DNA of 24,035 nucleotides from DASTOB01 sp035720425 (lineage in GTDB: Bacteria > Chloroflexota > Limnocylindria > Limnocylindrales > CSP1-4): assembly GCA_035720425.1 (NCBI GenBank), contig DASTOB010000031.1, forward strand, positions 1 through 24,035. The letters are read 5' to 3'. Below, one piece after another: positions 1-7,050 of the stretch. The notes under the pieces were generated by a model. That model searched no databases. It was not told the DNA's origin and saw only the letters and a list, made by a program, of their open reading frames with translations. A program made the position numbers and the translations under genes. Numbering within the stretch: position 1 is the stretch's first letter; each line of letters begins with the position of its first letter.

Positions 1-2345
1 AGGCGGGCTGGGACCTGACCGGTCTCAGCTGCGACGACGCGAACTCGACCGAGAGCCTCGGCACGCGCACGGCGACCGTGAACCTGGAGGCCGGTGAGAC
101 CGTCACCTGCACGTTCACGAACACCAAGCGCGGCACGATCATCGTCGAGAAGCAGACCAGCCCCGACGGGGCGTTGGGCAGCTTCACGTTCACCGGTGAC
201 GCGGCCGGCACGATCTCCGACAACGGCACGATCGTCGTCAGCAACCTCGTTCCCGGCACGTATACCTCGACCGAGAACGATCCCACCCCGAACTTCGACC
301 TCGGCGCGATTGTCTGCGACGATGGCACGAGCACGACGCCGAGCACCTGGAACGTCGGGACGCGCACCGCCACCTTCAAGCTCGATCCGGGCGAGACCGT
401 GACCTGCACGTTCACGAACGTCCAGCGCGGCACGATCACCATCATCAAGAACACGGTTCCGGATGGGCCGCAGGACTTCCACTTCAACACGACCGGTAGC
501 GGCCTGTCAGGCTTCGATCTCGACGACGACGACAACGCCACGCTGTCGAACACGAAGACGTTCGAGAACGTCGTCGCGGGCGACTACAGCGTGACCGAGG
601 TCGCCGTCCCGGGCTGGGACCTGACGGGCATCCAGTGCGTCACGGCCGGCGGTTCGTCCGCAACGACCGAGGGCGCGACCGCAGGCATCACGATGGTCCC
701 GGGCGGTTCGGTGACCTGCACCTACACGAACGTCGAGCGTGGCTCGGTCACGATCGTGAAGGACGCCCGGCCGAACGACGCCCAGGACTTCGCGTTCAGC
801 GGCGGGCTCGGGGCGTTCAGCCTCGATGACGACGCGACGGCTACCCTGCCCAGCCAGATGACGTTCGGCAACCTCGTTCCAGGCAGCTATGCCGTGACCG
901 AGGGTGCGACGGCGGGCTGGGATCTCACCAACCTCGTCTGCAACGACACCGACGGCGGGACGACGATCCAGGGCGCCACGGCGACCATCGATCTCGACCC
1001 CGGCCAGCACATCACGTGCACCTTCGAGAACTCCAAGCCGTCGATCCAGATCGTCAAGACCGCCGGCACGGCCGCCGATGGCGCCGAGTTCGTGACCGAG
1101 CCCGGCAATGTCACGTACACGTACAAGGTCACGAACACGGGCCCGATCACGCTCCTGAACGTCACGGTTCGCGACGACAACGGCACCCCTGCCGTGACTG
1201 GCGATGACTTCAGCGCAACGTGCCCGAAGACGACGCTCGCCGCGGGCGAGGAGATGACCTGCACCGCCACGGTCGCGGTCAGCTCGAGCCGTACGAACAT
1301 CGCCCGGGCCACCGGCGAATCCGAGCAGGGCACCGATGTCGAGGATACGGATGACGCCGTCGTGCGCGTCCCCGACACCGGCATCGACAAGACCAACAAC
1401 GACGCCGACGGCGTCGTCGGCCACGGCCAGGAAGTGACCTACACGATCCTCGTGGAAGTCGTCCAGGGCCCGGTCACGAATGCCGTCGTCACCGACACGC
1501 TGCCGGTCGGCCAGACCTATGTCTCCGGCTCGCAAACCAGCAACCCGGCCGCCGCGACGTTCAACGTCTCGGGTGACGGCCGAACCCTTACCTGGACCTA
1601 CGCCAGCCTGCCGTCGGGTGACCCGGCCCTGACCATCACCTACAAGGTGACGATCGACGCCAACGCCCCGACCGGCAACCAGACGAACGTCGCGCAGATC
1701 TGCGTCTCCGAGCTCGAGGACTGCAAGACGGACACCACGACCGTCCGCGTCCCGCTGCTCACGATCGTCAAGAGCTTCGTCGGCAACACCGGCGGGACGG
1801 CTCCGGACGGTTCGCCGGAGGCGAAGATCGGTGACGTCCTCACGTACACGCTCGCCTACGACCTGACGAACGGTCCGGTCACGAACGGCGTCATCACGGA
1901 CACCCTGCCCGTCGGCCTTGCCTACGTGGCCGGTACCGCGACGAACAACGCCGAGTTCACCTTCCAGTCCTTCAACGCCGCGACGCGCACGCTGACGTGG
2001 ACGGCTCCGACGGTCACGGCCGACGGGTCGGTCACCTACAAGGCGACCGTGCTCGCGGGCTCCGACGAGCTGCCGCAGCCGCTCGTCAACGTTGCCACCA
2101 TCGACAGCAACGAGACGGACAAGGACGACGACACGAAGAAGGTCTTCGTGGAGCCGCCGCCGCTGGCAGAGACGGCTACGCCGACGCTGCCGCCGACCGA
2201 CTCGCTGTACACGGGCTCGCAGGGCTCGAGCAACCCGGGCTTCAGCCTGATGCTCCTCCTGCTGGCGCTCGGAGGGTTCGCCCTGGTCACCGGGTTCATC
2301 ACCCCGGTGCCGGAGCGGGTCCGCCGGCGGGGTCGCCTCGGGTAG
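1..2345 (+). CDS. Surface protein with SpaA-like and DUF11 repeats, LPPTD tail (5' partial)
   Basis: The reading frame (codons from base 3) is open to the left edge, so the start lies outside the window; the GTG at 78 is internal. The visible ~780 residues begin with about four repeats of ~75-105 residues. Each runs from a GT(I/V)TIVK-like strand through VPG(T/S)Y..TE and WDLT..(V/S)C to TCTFTN, the pattern of SpaA/Cna-B (prealbumin-like) stalk domains. Three DUF11-type domains follow, with signatures such as VTNTGP and VTDTLPVG(Q/L)(T/A)YV. The C-terminus reads TPTLPPTD, a 14-residue linker, a helix (SLMLLLLALGGFALVTGFI) and an Arg-rich tail, so the protein is exported and anchored in the membrane or wall. 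The nearly constant paired Cys in each repeat may form disulfides. A structural or adhesive surface role is inference. The two downstream genes carry the same tail. Confidence 0.85.
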   Translation, partial: AGWDLTGLSCDDANSTESLGTRTATVNLEAGETVTCTFTNTKRGTIIVEKQTSPDGALGSFTFTGDAAGTISDNGTIVVSNLVPGTYTSTENDPTPNFDLGAIVCDDGTSTTPSTWNVGTRTATFKLDPGETVTCTFTNVQRGTITIIKNTVPDGPQDFHFNTTGSGLSGFDLDDDDNATLSNTKTFENVVAGDYSVTEVAVPGWDLTGIQCVTAGGSSATTEGATAGITMVPGGSVTCTYTNVERGSVTIVKDARPNDAQDFAFSGGLGAFSLDDDATATLPSQMTFGNLVPGSYAVTEGATAGWDLTNLVCNDTDGGTTIQGATATIDLDPGQHITCTFENSKPSIQIVKTAGTAADGAEFVTEPGNVTYTYKVTNTGPITLLNVTVRDDNGTPAVTGDDFSATCPKTTLAAGEEMTCTATVAVSSSRTNIARATGESEQGTDVEDTDDAVVRVPDTGIDKTNNDADGVVGHGQEVTYTILVEVVQGPVTNAVVTDTLPVGQTYVSGSQTSNPAAATFNVSGDGRTLTWTYASLPSGDPALTITYKVTIDANAPTGNQTNVAQICVSELEDCKTDTTTVRVPLLTIVKSFVGNTGGTAPDGSPEAKIGDVLTYTLAYDLTNGPVTNGVITDTLPVGLAYVAGTATNNAEFTFQSFNAATRTLTWTAPTVTADGSVTYKATVLAGSDELPQPLVNVATIDSNETDKDDDTKKVFVEPPPLAETATPTLPPTDSLYTGSQGSSNPGFSLMLLLLALGGFALVTGFITPVPERVRRRGRLG

Positions 2346-2681
2346 CCGGGGCGACCGATCCGACGCCGGTCGGCGGGCAACCGTCCGACCGGCGAGCGGG
2401 ACCGTCGGTCCAAACATTGGGGTCCCCGAGACCCGGGCGGGGCGCACTTGCCTGAGTGCGTCCCGTCCGCCTCATCCGGGGGAGGACGAATTCGGTGCAA
2501 TGTCGCACCGGGAAAGCGGTCGGATCAGGGTGGTCCGATGCGGTTTTGTGAGGTTAGAGGCAGTACGTTCGTAATGGACGGCGCATGGTTCGATCGTCAG
2601 ACTGTACCGTCCGCGCCAGGCAGCGCAGGGGACATCAGGCGACGGACTCATCCAGGGGAAAGGGACAAGGGGACCATATCG
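2346..2681. other. Intergenic region, hairpin-rich leader
   Basis: 336 bp without a supported gene. After the hairpin at 2364-2394 there are two more short perfect inverted repeats: 2443-2448/2455-2460 (cgcact/agtgcg) and 2493-2498/2505-2510 (cggtgc/gcaccg). The sequence before the next start (2661-2673, agggacaagggga) supplies the ribosome binding site. The open frame upstream of 2682 encodes nothing like a signal peptide and is taken as untranslated. Confidence 0.5.
2364..2394 (+). terminator. Possible terminator hairpin after the DUF11 gene
   Basis: Perfect 10-bp stem (2364-2373 cgccggtcgg pairs with 2385-2394 ccgaccggcg) with an 11-nt loop, 19 bp after the stop codon. No T-run follows, so it would be a GC-rich atypical or Rho-assisted terminator. 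Confidence 0.4.
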
Positions 2682-3494
2682 ATGACTGGCACATTGGCCG
2701 CCTCGCGGCTCACCACCTTCCGGCTGATCGGCTGGATCGCCGTCGCGGCGATGCTCGCCGTCGCCATCCTGGGCCCGGGCGCTCAGCGGGCTTTCGGCGC
2801 GTCCGTGGCGCCGATCTTCATCTCCGCGACCGCCAACATCACGTGTGCCGAGCACGCGGTTGCGCATGGTGGCGGGCAGACGTGGCTCGAGGCGAAGAGT
2901 GACCCAAATCAGAACGAAACGATCGTCGTTCCGAGTTTCGGGTCGATCACGATCTCGAACAGCCAGAACGACAAGACCTTCGATTGGACGTCGACGTTCG
3001 GAATCGACGCGGTGTACGTGAAGGCCGGCGCCGGTGGCTCGAACCTGTACGTCTACGCGCCGACGTCCGGATCCGCAGAGTCCATGGGCGACACGAACCT
3101 GTCGTCGCCTGGCGACTCGGGTAATGCAATCAGTCACATCGCCTTCTGCTACGACCTGGTCGACCCGACGCCGACTCCGACCCCGACGGCCACGCCGACC
3201 GCGACGCCTACGGCAACCCCGACGGCAACGCCCACGGCAACGCCCACGGCAACGCCGACTGCGACGCCGACCCTGGCGCCGACGCCGACTCCGACCCCGA
3301 CGCCCACGCCGGCAGGCGGGGTCCTCGCCGCGACCGGAACGCCGGCGACGACGCTTCCGCCGACCGACGCCGGCCTGACCGGCTCGCCGGCCGCGCCGAG
3401 CTCGGACAGCTGGCGGCTCATGCTCATCGCGATGGCCGGCCTGCTGGCCAGCGCGCTGATCCTCACCCCGTCTCCGAGCCGCCGCAAGCGGTAA
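2682..3494 (+). CDS. Secreted ISHIAFCYD-domain protein with TP-repeat stalk and LPPTD tail
   Basis: 270 residues from the ATG at 2682. This start was chosen because a purine-rich SD (aaggggacc) precedes it and because it begins a classic signal peptide: a short Arg-containing n-region, then the hydrophobic stretch IGWIAVAAMLAVAILGPGA. The frame could extend to 2448, but that adds only non-signal sequence. The mature globular part (~residues 40-160) contains FDWTSTFGIDAVYVKAG and ends in ISHIAFCYD, a domain end seen in many exported proteins of high-GC Gram-positives and relatives. A stalk of about 50 residues of Thr-Pro/Ala-Thr-Pro repeats (DNA 3163-3315) follows. The tail is TTLPPTD, 16 residues, a membrane helix (LMLIAMAGLLASALIL) and PSRRKR. 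It is a paralogue of the gene at 4300. The molecular function is unknown. Confidence 0.85.
   Translation: MTGTLAASRLTTFRLIGWIAVAAMLAVAILGPGAQRAFGASVAPIFISATANITCAEHAVAHGGGQTWLEAKSDPNQNETIVVPSFGSITISNSQNDKTFDWTSTFGIDAVYVKAGAGGSNLYVYAPTSGSAESMGDTNLSSPGDSGNAISHIAFCYDLVDPTPTPTPTATPTATPTATPTATPTATPTATPTATPTLAPTPTPTPTPTPAGGVLAATGTPATTLPPTDAGLTGSPAAPSSDSWRLMLIAMAGLLASALILTPSPSRRKR
3163..3315 (+). repeat. Coding repeat: Thr-Pro/Ala-Thr-Pro stalk
   Basis: Short tandem units, mostly six codons or fewer (acgccgac, acggcaac and variants), encode the (PT/AT)n low-complexity stalk of the upstream-starting secreted protein. It probably serves as a rigid extended spacer holding the globular domain away from the envelope. 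Copy number should vary between strains. Confidence 0.75.
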
Positions 3495-3529
3495 CGGAAC
3501 CGGGTCAACCCGGAACATCAATCCCGGCA

Positions 3530-3560
3530 CGGGCCGGGCGCCCCGCCGGCGCCCGGCCCG
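3530..3560 (+). terminator. Strong hairpin terminator
   Basis: Perfect 13-bp GC-rich stem (3530-3542 cgggccgggcgcc with 3548-3560 ggcgcccggcccg), 5-nt loop, then ttgtt. It lies 35 bp after the stop of the secreted protein gene. Typical intrinsic terminator architecture with a short T-run. Confidence 0.75.
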
Positions 3561-3679
3561 TTGTTCATGTCCAGGCGTGCTGGCATCCGTCTACGGTGGT
3601 CGCTGCCGGCTGCCCGGGCGCTGCGGGTGGAGTCGGCCGCTTACGGTGGCGCGCGGGCGCGCTCGACATTCGGGTCGGC

Positions 3680-3700
3680 CGTGACGATGCCATCGTCACG
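3680..3700. promoter_or_regulatory. Inverted repeat, possible operator
   Basis: cgtgacgatg and catcgtcacg are exact inverses separated by one base. A related gtgacgac/gtcgtcac inverted repeat occurs at 3856-3874. The size and symmetry suit a dimeric regulator site, but no regulator gene is next to it, so this is a structural observation only. Confidence 0.35.
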
Positions 3701-3876
3701 ATCGGGCCTGGCGCACCGATAGTCGGCGTGGTCGGCGTGCCCGGGGCTCGCCTATCGGCCGGGCGGGTGCGCGGTGCCGATGGGGTCGTCACGACCAGCG
3801 ATATGCGAGTCGTCAGCCGACTCGGCGGGTGCCTCATGCGTCCGTAGCGCGCAATGTGACGACGTGGTCGTCACGG

Positions 3877-4055
3877 GCACAGGCAGCCCCGCAGACAACC
3901 CCGGCCACCGGCGACCCCGGGCACCGGCGACCCCGGGCACCGGCAGCCCCGGGCACCGGCAGCCCCGGGCACCGGCAGCCCCGGGCACCGGCAGCCCCGC
4001 AACTGACAACCCCGCAACTGACAACCCCGGCCACCGGCGACCCCGGCCACCGGCC
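3877..4055. repeat. 16-bp non-coding tandem array (minisatellite)
   Basis: About ten head-to-tail copies of a 16-bp unit, consensus gcaccggcagccccgg. Exact or near-exact copies start at 3905, 3921, 3937, 3953, 3969, 3985 and 4031. Two 15-bp variants (aactgacaaccccgc/g) sit at 4001 and 4016, and an outlying copy at 3877. The unit is not a multiple of three, so it rotates through all frames and is not coding. There are no spacers, so it is not a CRISPR. Confidence 0.85.
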
Positions 4056-4159
4056 ACCTCGCGGTCAGGAGCCGCCGATGGTCCCATGACCGCCACGACA
4101 CCGAGTCATGGCCCCTTCGGTGACCGCCCGCACCGGAATCGACGGCCGGTCGTGCGGTC

Positions 4160-4265
4160 CGGTGGGGATCGGTGACATATGCCCCACCGAATGGTCCTAG
4201 ACGAGTACCAGTCCGACCTGCAGGATGGCGGAGCCGCTTAGGCAACGGCTCCGGGTCCGACCCGG
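4160..4265 (+). promoter_or_regulatory. Hairpin cluster in the leader of the second secreted gene
   Basis: Three hairpins lie just before the gene at 4300. The first is 4160-4167/4182-4189 (8 bp, 14-nt loop), the second 4229-4236/4246-4253 (8 bp, 9-nt loop) and the third 4251-4256/4260-4265 (6 bp, 3-nt loop). The second and third share bases 4251-4253, so they cannot both form completely. No known riboswitch class was recognised. Confidence 0.35.
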
Positions 4266-4299
4266 ATCGCGACTCCACACCAGAAGCTCGGGGACCACG

Positions 4300-5367
4300 A
4301 TGAACGATCGAACTCGCACTCGGCGCGGGCACGCCGGGTCCACCACCGTCCGCGTCGGCGGCTGGCTGTCGGCCGGTCTGCTCGCCGCGGTGGCCACCTT
4401 CGGCCCTGCGCCACGGGCCGCCCTCGGTGCCGTCACCGTCACGCCGGTCATCAGCGGCAATCCGACGTGCGCGTCGTTTGCCCCGACCGGCTCGACCTGG
4501 TCGGAGTTCCGACTCCAGGACGCACGCCTCGCCGACGGCACGTATTCCGACGGGACGCTCACAGTCACGATCAGCGGGTTCGCGCAGTCGGGCAGCGGGA
4601 CGCCCGGCTCGTTCGACTGGTCGTCGAACGTGGGCGTCGACGCGGTGTTCGTCAAGGCGGGTAGCGACAAGCACAACCTCTATCGGTACGCGCCGGAAGC
4701 AACATCCGGCGAGGACCTGGGCCCGCAGGCCGGCAAGGGCAACGGCATCAGCCACATCTCGTTCTGCTACGACGCCGACCAGGCGCCGACGGACGACCCG
4801 ACGACGCCGCCGACCGAGGACCCGACCGAACCGCCGACGGACGACCCGACGACGCCGCCGACCGAGGACCCGACCGAGGACCCGACCACGCCGCCGACCG
4901 AGGACCCGACCGAGGACCCGACCACGCCGCCGACCGAGGACCCGACGGACGATCCGTCGCCGGATCCGATCCAACAGGTCCTCGAGGAGCTCCCCACCGA
5001 CGATCCCACCGACGAGCCGTCGACCGACCTGCCGACCGACGATCCCACGGAGACCCCGTCGAACGACGTCCCCGCGACGGACCCGCCGACCGAGTCTTCG
5101 ACCGAAGCCCCGACGAGTCCACCGTCCCAGTCCGCCGTCCTCGCTGACGCGCCGGCGACGCCCGGGACACCAGGCCCGTCGGCCACGCCACACGTCGGCG
5201 CGGTCCTCGCGGTGCAGGGCACGCCGACCGTCACGCTCCCTCCGACCGATACGGTTGACGCTCCGGCGGGCGGCCAGGCGGACGGCTGGCGGATCATCCT
5301 CCTCGGACTCGCTCTCATCATTGCGGCGCTCCTGCTGACCACCGTCCCGGCGCAGCGCCGCCGCTAG
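4300..5367 (+). CDS. Secreted ISHISFCYD-domain protein with PTDDP/PTEDP stalk and LPPTD tail
   Basis: 355 residues from the ATG at 4300, preceded by the SD-like ggggacc. This start opens a signal peptide: an Arg-rich n-region, then GGWLSAGLLAAVATFGPA with a probable cleavage near AALGA. The globular part (~residues 45-160) contains FDWSSNVGVDAVFVKAG and NLYRYAPE and closes with ISHISFCYD, colinear with the paralogue at 2682. The stalk differs: about 60 residues of acidic DDPTTPPTEDPTE-type repeats (DNA ~4785-4965), then Thr/Ser/Pro-rich sequence. The tail is VTLPPTD, 14 residues, a helix (IILLGLALIIAALLL) and PAQRRR. The two genes look like a tandem duplication that kept the head and tail and changed the stalk. 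The protein is anchored outside the cell and its binding partner is unknown. Confidence 0.85.
   Translation: MNDRTRTRRGHAGSTTVRVGGWLSAGLLAAVATFGPAPRAALGAVTVTPVISGNPTCASFAPTGSTWSEFRLQDARLADGTYSDGTLTVTISGFAQSGSGTPGSFDWSSNVGVDAVFVKAGSDKHNLYRYAPEATSGEDLGPQAGKGNGISHISFCYDADQAPTDDPTTPPTEDPTEPPTDDPTTPPTEDPTEDPTTPPTEDPTEDPTTPPTEDPTDDPSPDPIQQVLEELPTDDPTDEPSTDLPTDDPTETPSNDVPATDPPTESSTEAPTSPPSQSAVLADAPATPGTPGPSATPHVGAVLAVQGTPTVTLPPTDTVDAPAGGQADGWRIILLGLALIIAALLLTTVPAQRRR
4785..4965 (+). repeat. Coding repeat: acidic PTEDP/PTDDP stalk
   Basis: In-frame tandem copies of units such as ccgaccgaggacccgac encode alternating PTDDPTTPP and PTEDPTEDPTTPP segments of the secreted protein. It differs in charge from the neutral TP/TA stalk of the paralogue upstream. 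Confidence 0.75.
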
Positions 5368-5392
5368 GTTTCGCTGTCCCCGCGCGAACCCG

Positions 5393-5425
5393 GGCCGGGG
5401 TGCGGCTGCCCGCCGCATCCCGGCC
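5393..5425. terminator. Bidirectional terminator hairpin between convergent genes
   Basis: 13-bp stem with one G-U pair (5393-5405 with 5413-5425) and a 7-nt loop. It lies in the 72-bp gap between the stop codons of the surface gene (+) and the MBL-fold gene (-). It has no long T-run on either side. The position between convergent genes supports a terminator role. Confidence 0.55.
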
Positions 5426-5439
5426 AATCCATGTCCAGC

Positions 5440-6186
5440 TCAGATTTCCGTGCGGTACCCGGGCTCCACGAAGTCGACCGGTCCCTCGTACGCCGCCCGC
5501 ACTGACGCGATCGTCTCCCCGATGTCGTGGCCCATCTGGAGGTGCGTGAGCAACACGCGTCCCGCGTCGGTCGCCGCGGCCAGCGTCCCCACGGCCGGCC
5601 CGTTCAGGTGCTGTGCCGCCGGTTCGACCGGACCGGCCCCGAACGACACCTCGACGAGCAGCGCATCCCCGGGCCGGATCAGGGGCACGAGGTCATCCGC
5701 CTGCCCGACGTCGCCGGAGTAGACGAGCCCGCTCTCGCCGCCGGGCACCGACAGGCGAAACGCGTAACTGTCCGCCGTGTGCGTGACGCGCGCCGCCTCG
5801 ACCCGGAACGGTCCCACCTCCCGCACGCCGGGCGCGAGGGCGATGACGTCGAGCGCCTCCGCCGTGAACCCCGGTTGACCGTGCAGCCCGTCGAGCCGCG
5901 CCGCCAACCCGGCATCCGCGTGGACCGCCATGCGGCGCGGCGGCGTGAACTCGTAGCGCAGGTAGTGGCGAAGCGCGACGAGGTCGATGAAATGATCGGG
6001 ATGGAGGTGGCTGACGAGAAGGCCCGCCAGCCCGGACGGTTCGATCTCGGGAAAGATGCGCGGGAACGAGCCCTGGCCGAGGTCGACGAGCACCGCGGCG
6101 CCGTCGTGACGAACGAGGTAGGACGCGCCGCTCGCCCCAGGCCGGTCCGTGTACGCCGGCCCGGCACCGAGCACGATCAACTCCAC
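5440..6186 (-). CDS. MBL-fold metal-dependent hydrolase
   Basis: 248 residues from a GTG start at 6186, with ggggac just upstream as a possible SD. It has the metallo-beta-lactamase fold: N-terminal ELIVLGAGPA strand, the metal motif SHLHPDHFID (His60, His62, Asp64, His65), then THTADSYAFRL (His136), YSGDVGQADDL (Asp159) and LTHLQMGHD (His215). This is the full set for a two-metal site. The architecture resembles the RNase Z/arylsulfatase-like branch rather than antibiotic-degrading beta-lactamases. The length suits a single-domain cytosolic hydrolase, and the substrate cannot be named. It lies 46 bp downstream of the DUF5667 gene on the same strand, so it may be co-transcribed with the sigma factor pair. 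Confidence 0.85.
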   Translation of the reverse strand: MELIVLGAGPAYTDRPGASGASYLVRHDGAAVLVDLGQGSFPRIFPEIEPSGLAGLLVSHLHPDHFIDLVALRHYLRYEFTPPRRMAVHADAGLAARLDGLHGQPGFTAEALDVIALAPGVREVGPFRVEAARVTHTADSYAFRLSVPGGESGLVYSGDVGQADDLVPLIRPGDALLVEVSFGAGPVEPAAQHLNGPAVGTLAAATDAGRVLLTHLQMGHDIGETIASVRAAYEGPVDFVEPGYRTEI

Positions 6187-6232
6187 GCGGGTCCCCGCCG
6201 ACGCTGCATCGCGTCAGGGTACGACGCGACGA

Positions 6233-7021
6233 TCAGTCCCCGCTGTCCTCCGCTGAGCCCACGGGCAACCCCGAGGGCGGGCCCTGCGGCGTGTGATCCG
6301 GCTTGCCGCTCTGGCCGGGCGGCTCGCCCGGTGGGCCATTGCCCGGTTTCGAATCGGGGCCCCGCTCGTGAATCCGCTCCACGGCGCGGTCACTTCGCTC
6401 GATCGCCCGCTCGAGGCCGGGCAGGGCGGCGTCGGGCGCGTCGGCGAGGAGGTCGGTGAGCACGTCGAGGTGGTGCCCGAGTGCGTCCTCGAGGGCCGCC
6501 TCATGCTCGTCGGACAAGCCCGTCGCCGAGGCCGTCTCGTCGACCAGCTCCTGGAACGCGTCGAGGGCTGCGAGCACCGCGCCGGCGTCGCCATCCTCGG
6601 CGGCCGCGCGCGCCTCGTCGACGCGAGCCTGGAGTCGTGCAAGATCCGCGGCGGCGCGCGCGTCCGGGTCAGTGGGCAGGAACGCCTCCTCGACCGCAAG
6701 GCGGGCCTCGTAGAGTGGTCCGCCCGGCCTGGCGCCCACCGCCGCACCGGCGAAGAGGCCGAGCGTGAGCAGCGCAGCGACGAGGGCGATCGCATAGCGC
6801 GGACCGCGGGGCCGGATCGGCACGACGATGGCCGGCGGCGGGGCCGCCGCGGCCGCCGCAGGGGCGACCGGTTCGACCGACCGATGCACCGCGCGCATGA
6901 CCCGTGCCCGCATGCGCGCCGACGTGGCGGCGTCCGGCGACAGGCGTGCCCGCGCGTACGCCTCGAGGCGTCGCGCCAGCTCGTCGGTCGTCGGTCCTTC
7001 GGTCGTTCGGTCGTCGGTCAT
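6233..7021 (-). CDS. DUF5667 membrane protein, probable partner of the ECF sigma factor
   Basis: 262 residues from the ATG at 7021, one base after the sigma factor stop (TGA-C-ATG), so translation is probably coupled. A longer start at 7060 would overlap the sigma gene by 38 bp. The N-terminal ~50 residues (DELARRLEAYARARLSPD...) look like the cytoplasmic sigma-binding end. An Ala/Pro linker and one membrane helix (~76-97, YAIALVAALLTLGLFAGAAV) follow. An outer helical DUF5667 domain comes next (~101-165, GPLYEARLAVEEAFL, then long amphipathic helices). The C-terminus is Pro/Gly-rich and disordered. Gene order and topology suggest it senses envelope state and restrains the sigma factor. That is inference, since no zinc-binding anti-sigma motif is present. 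Confidence 0.8.
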   Translation of the reverse strand: MTDDRTTEGPTTDELARRLEAYARARLSPDAATSARMRARVMRAVHRSVEPVAPAAAAAAPPPAIVVPIRPRGPRYAIALVAALLTLGLFAGAAVGARPGGPLYEARLAVEEAFLPTDPDARAAADLARLQARVDEARAAAEDGDAGAVLAALDAFQELVDETASATGLSDEHEAALEDALGHHLDVLTDLLADAPDAALPGLERAIERSDRAVERIHERGPDSKPGNGPPGEPPGQSGKPDHTPQGPPSGLPVGSAEDSGD

Positions 7022-7050
7022 GTCACGTTCGGTCGTTCGGTCGGTCGTCG
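6998..7050. repeat. Direct repeat across the sigma/DUF5667 junction
   Basis: ttcggtcgttcggtcg occurs at 6998 and again at 7028, with shorter cggtcg units around it. The copies flank the TGACATG stop/start junction and encode the Asp/Arg/Thr-rich end of the sigma factor and beginning of the DUF5667 protein. Confidence 0.6.

Larger units (their letters stand above)
3495..4299. other. 805-bp intergenic region with repeats and inverted repeats
   Basis: No credible gene. Contents in order: the terminator at 3530-3560; a 10-bp-arm inverted repeat at 3680-3700 (cgtgacgatg/catcgtcacg); an 8-bp-arm inverted repeat at 3856-3874 (gtgacgac/gtcgtcac); the 16-bp tandem array at 3877-4055; then three hairpins at 4160-4189, 4229-4253 and 4251-4265 before the next gene. 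Open frames here (for example 3774-4175) merely read the 16-bp array in rotating frames. Confidence 0.6.

Noticed and set aside
507..2447. Long minus-strand ORF (646 aa) opposite the DUF11 surface gene
   Set aside because: It is antisense to a clearly structured repeat protein. The Arg/Val/Asp-rich translation has no domain and follows from GC-rich codon bias.
2448..2681. N-terminal extension of the secreted protein to 2448
   Set aside because: It would put 78 non-hydrophobic residues before a textbook signal peptide. The ATG at 2682 has its own SD.
3877..4055. Possible CRISPR array
   Set aside because: The repeats are directly adjacent with no unique spacers, and no cas genes are present. 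The same holds for the 20-, 25- and 51-bp arrays.
3774..4175. Pro/Gly/His-rich ORF (133 aa) over the 16-bp array
   Set aside because: The 16-bp unit rotates through all three frames, so the repetitive peptide is a by-product. No SD or codon signal.
3871..5427. Minus-strand ORF (518 aa) and other long antisense ORFs, for example 8771-10429 (+), 9934-11412 (+), 11769-13883 (-), 17682-19184 (-), 19019-20527 (-), 21518-22639 (-)
   Set aside because: Each lies opposite genes with recognisable motifs and has a low-complexity Arg/Gly/Asp-rich translation. These are typical shadow frames at this GC content.
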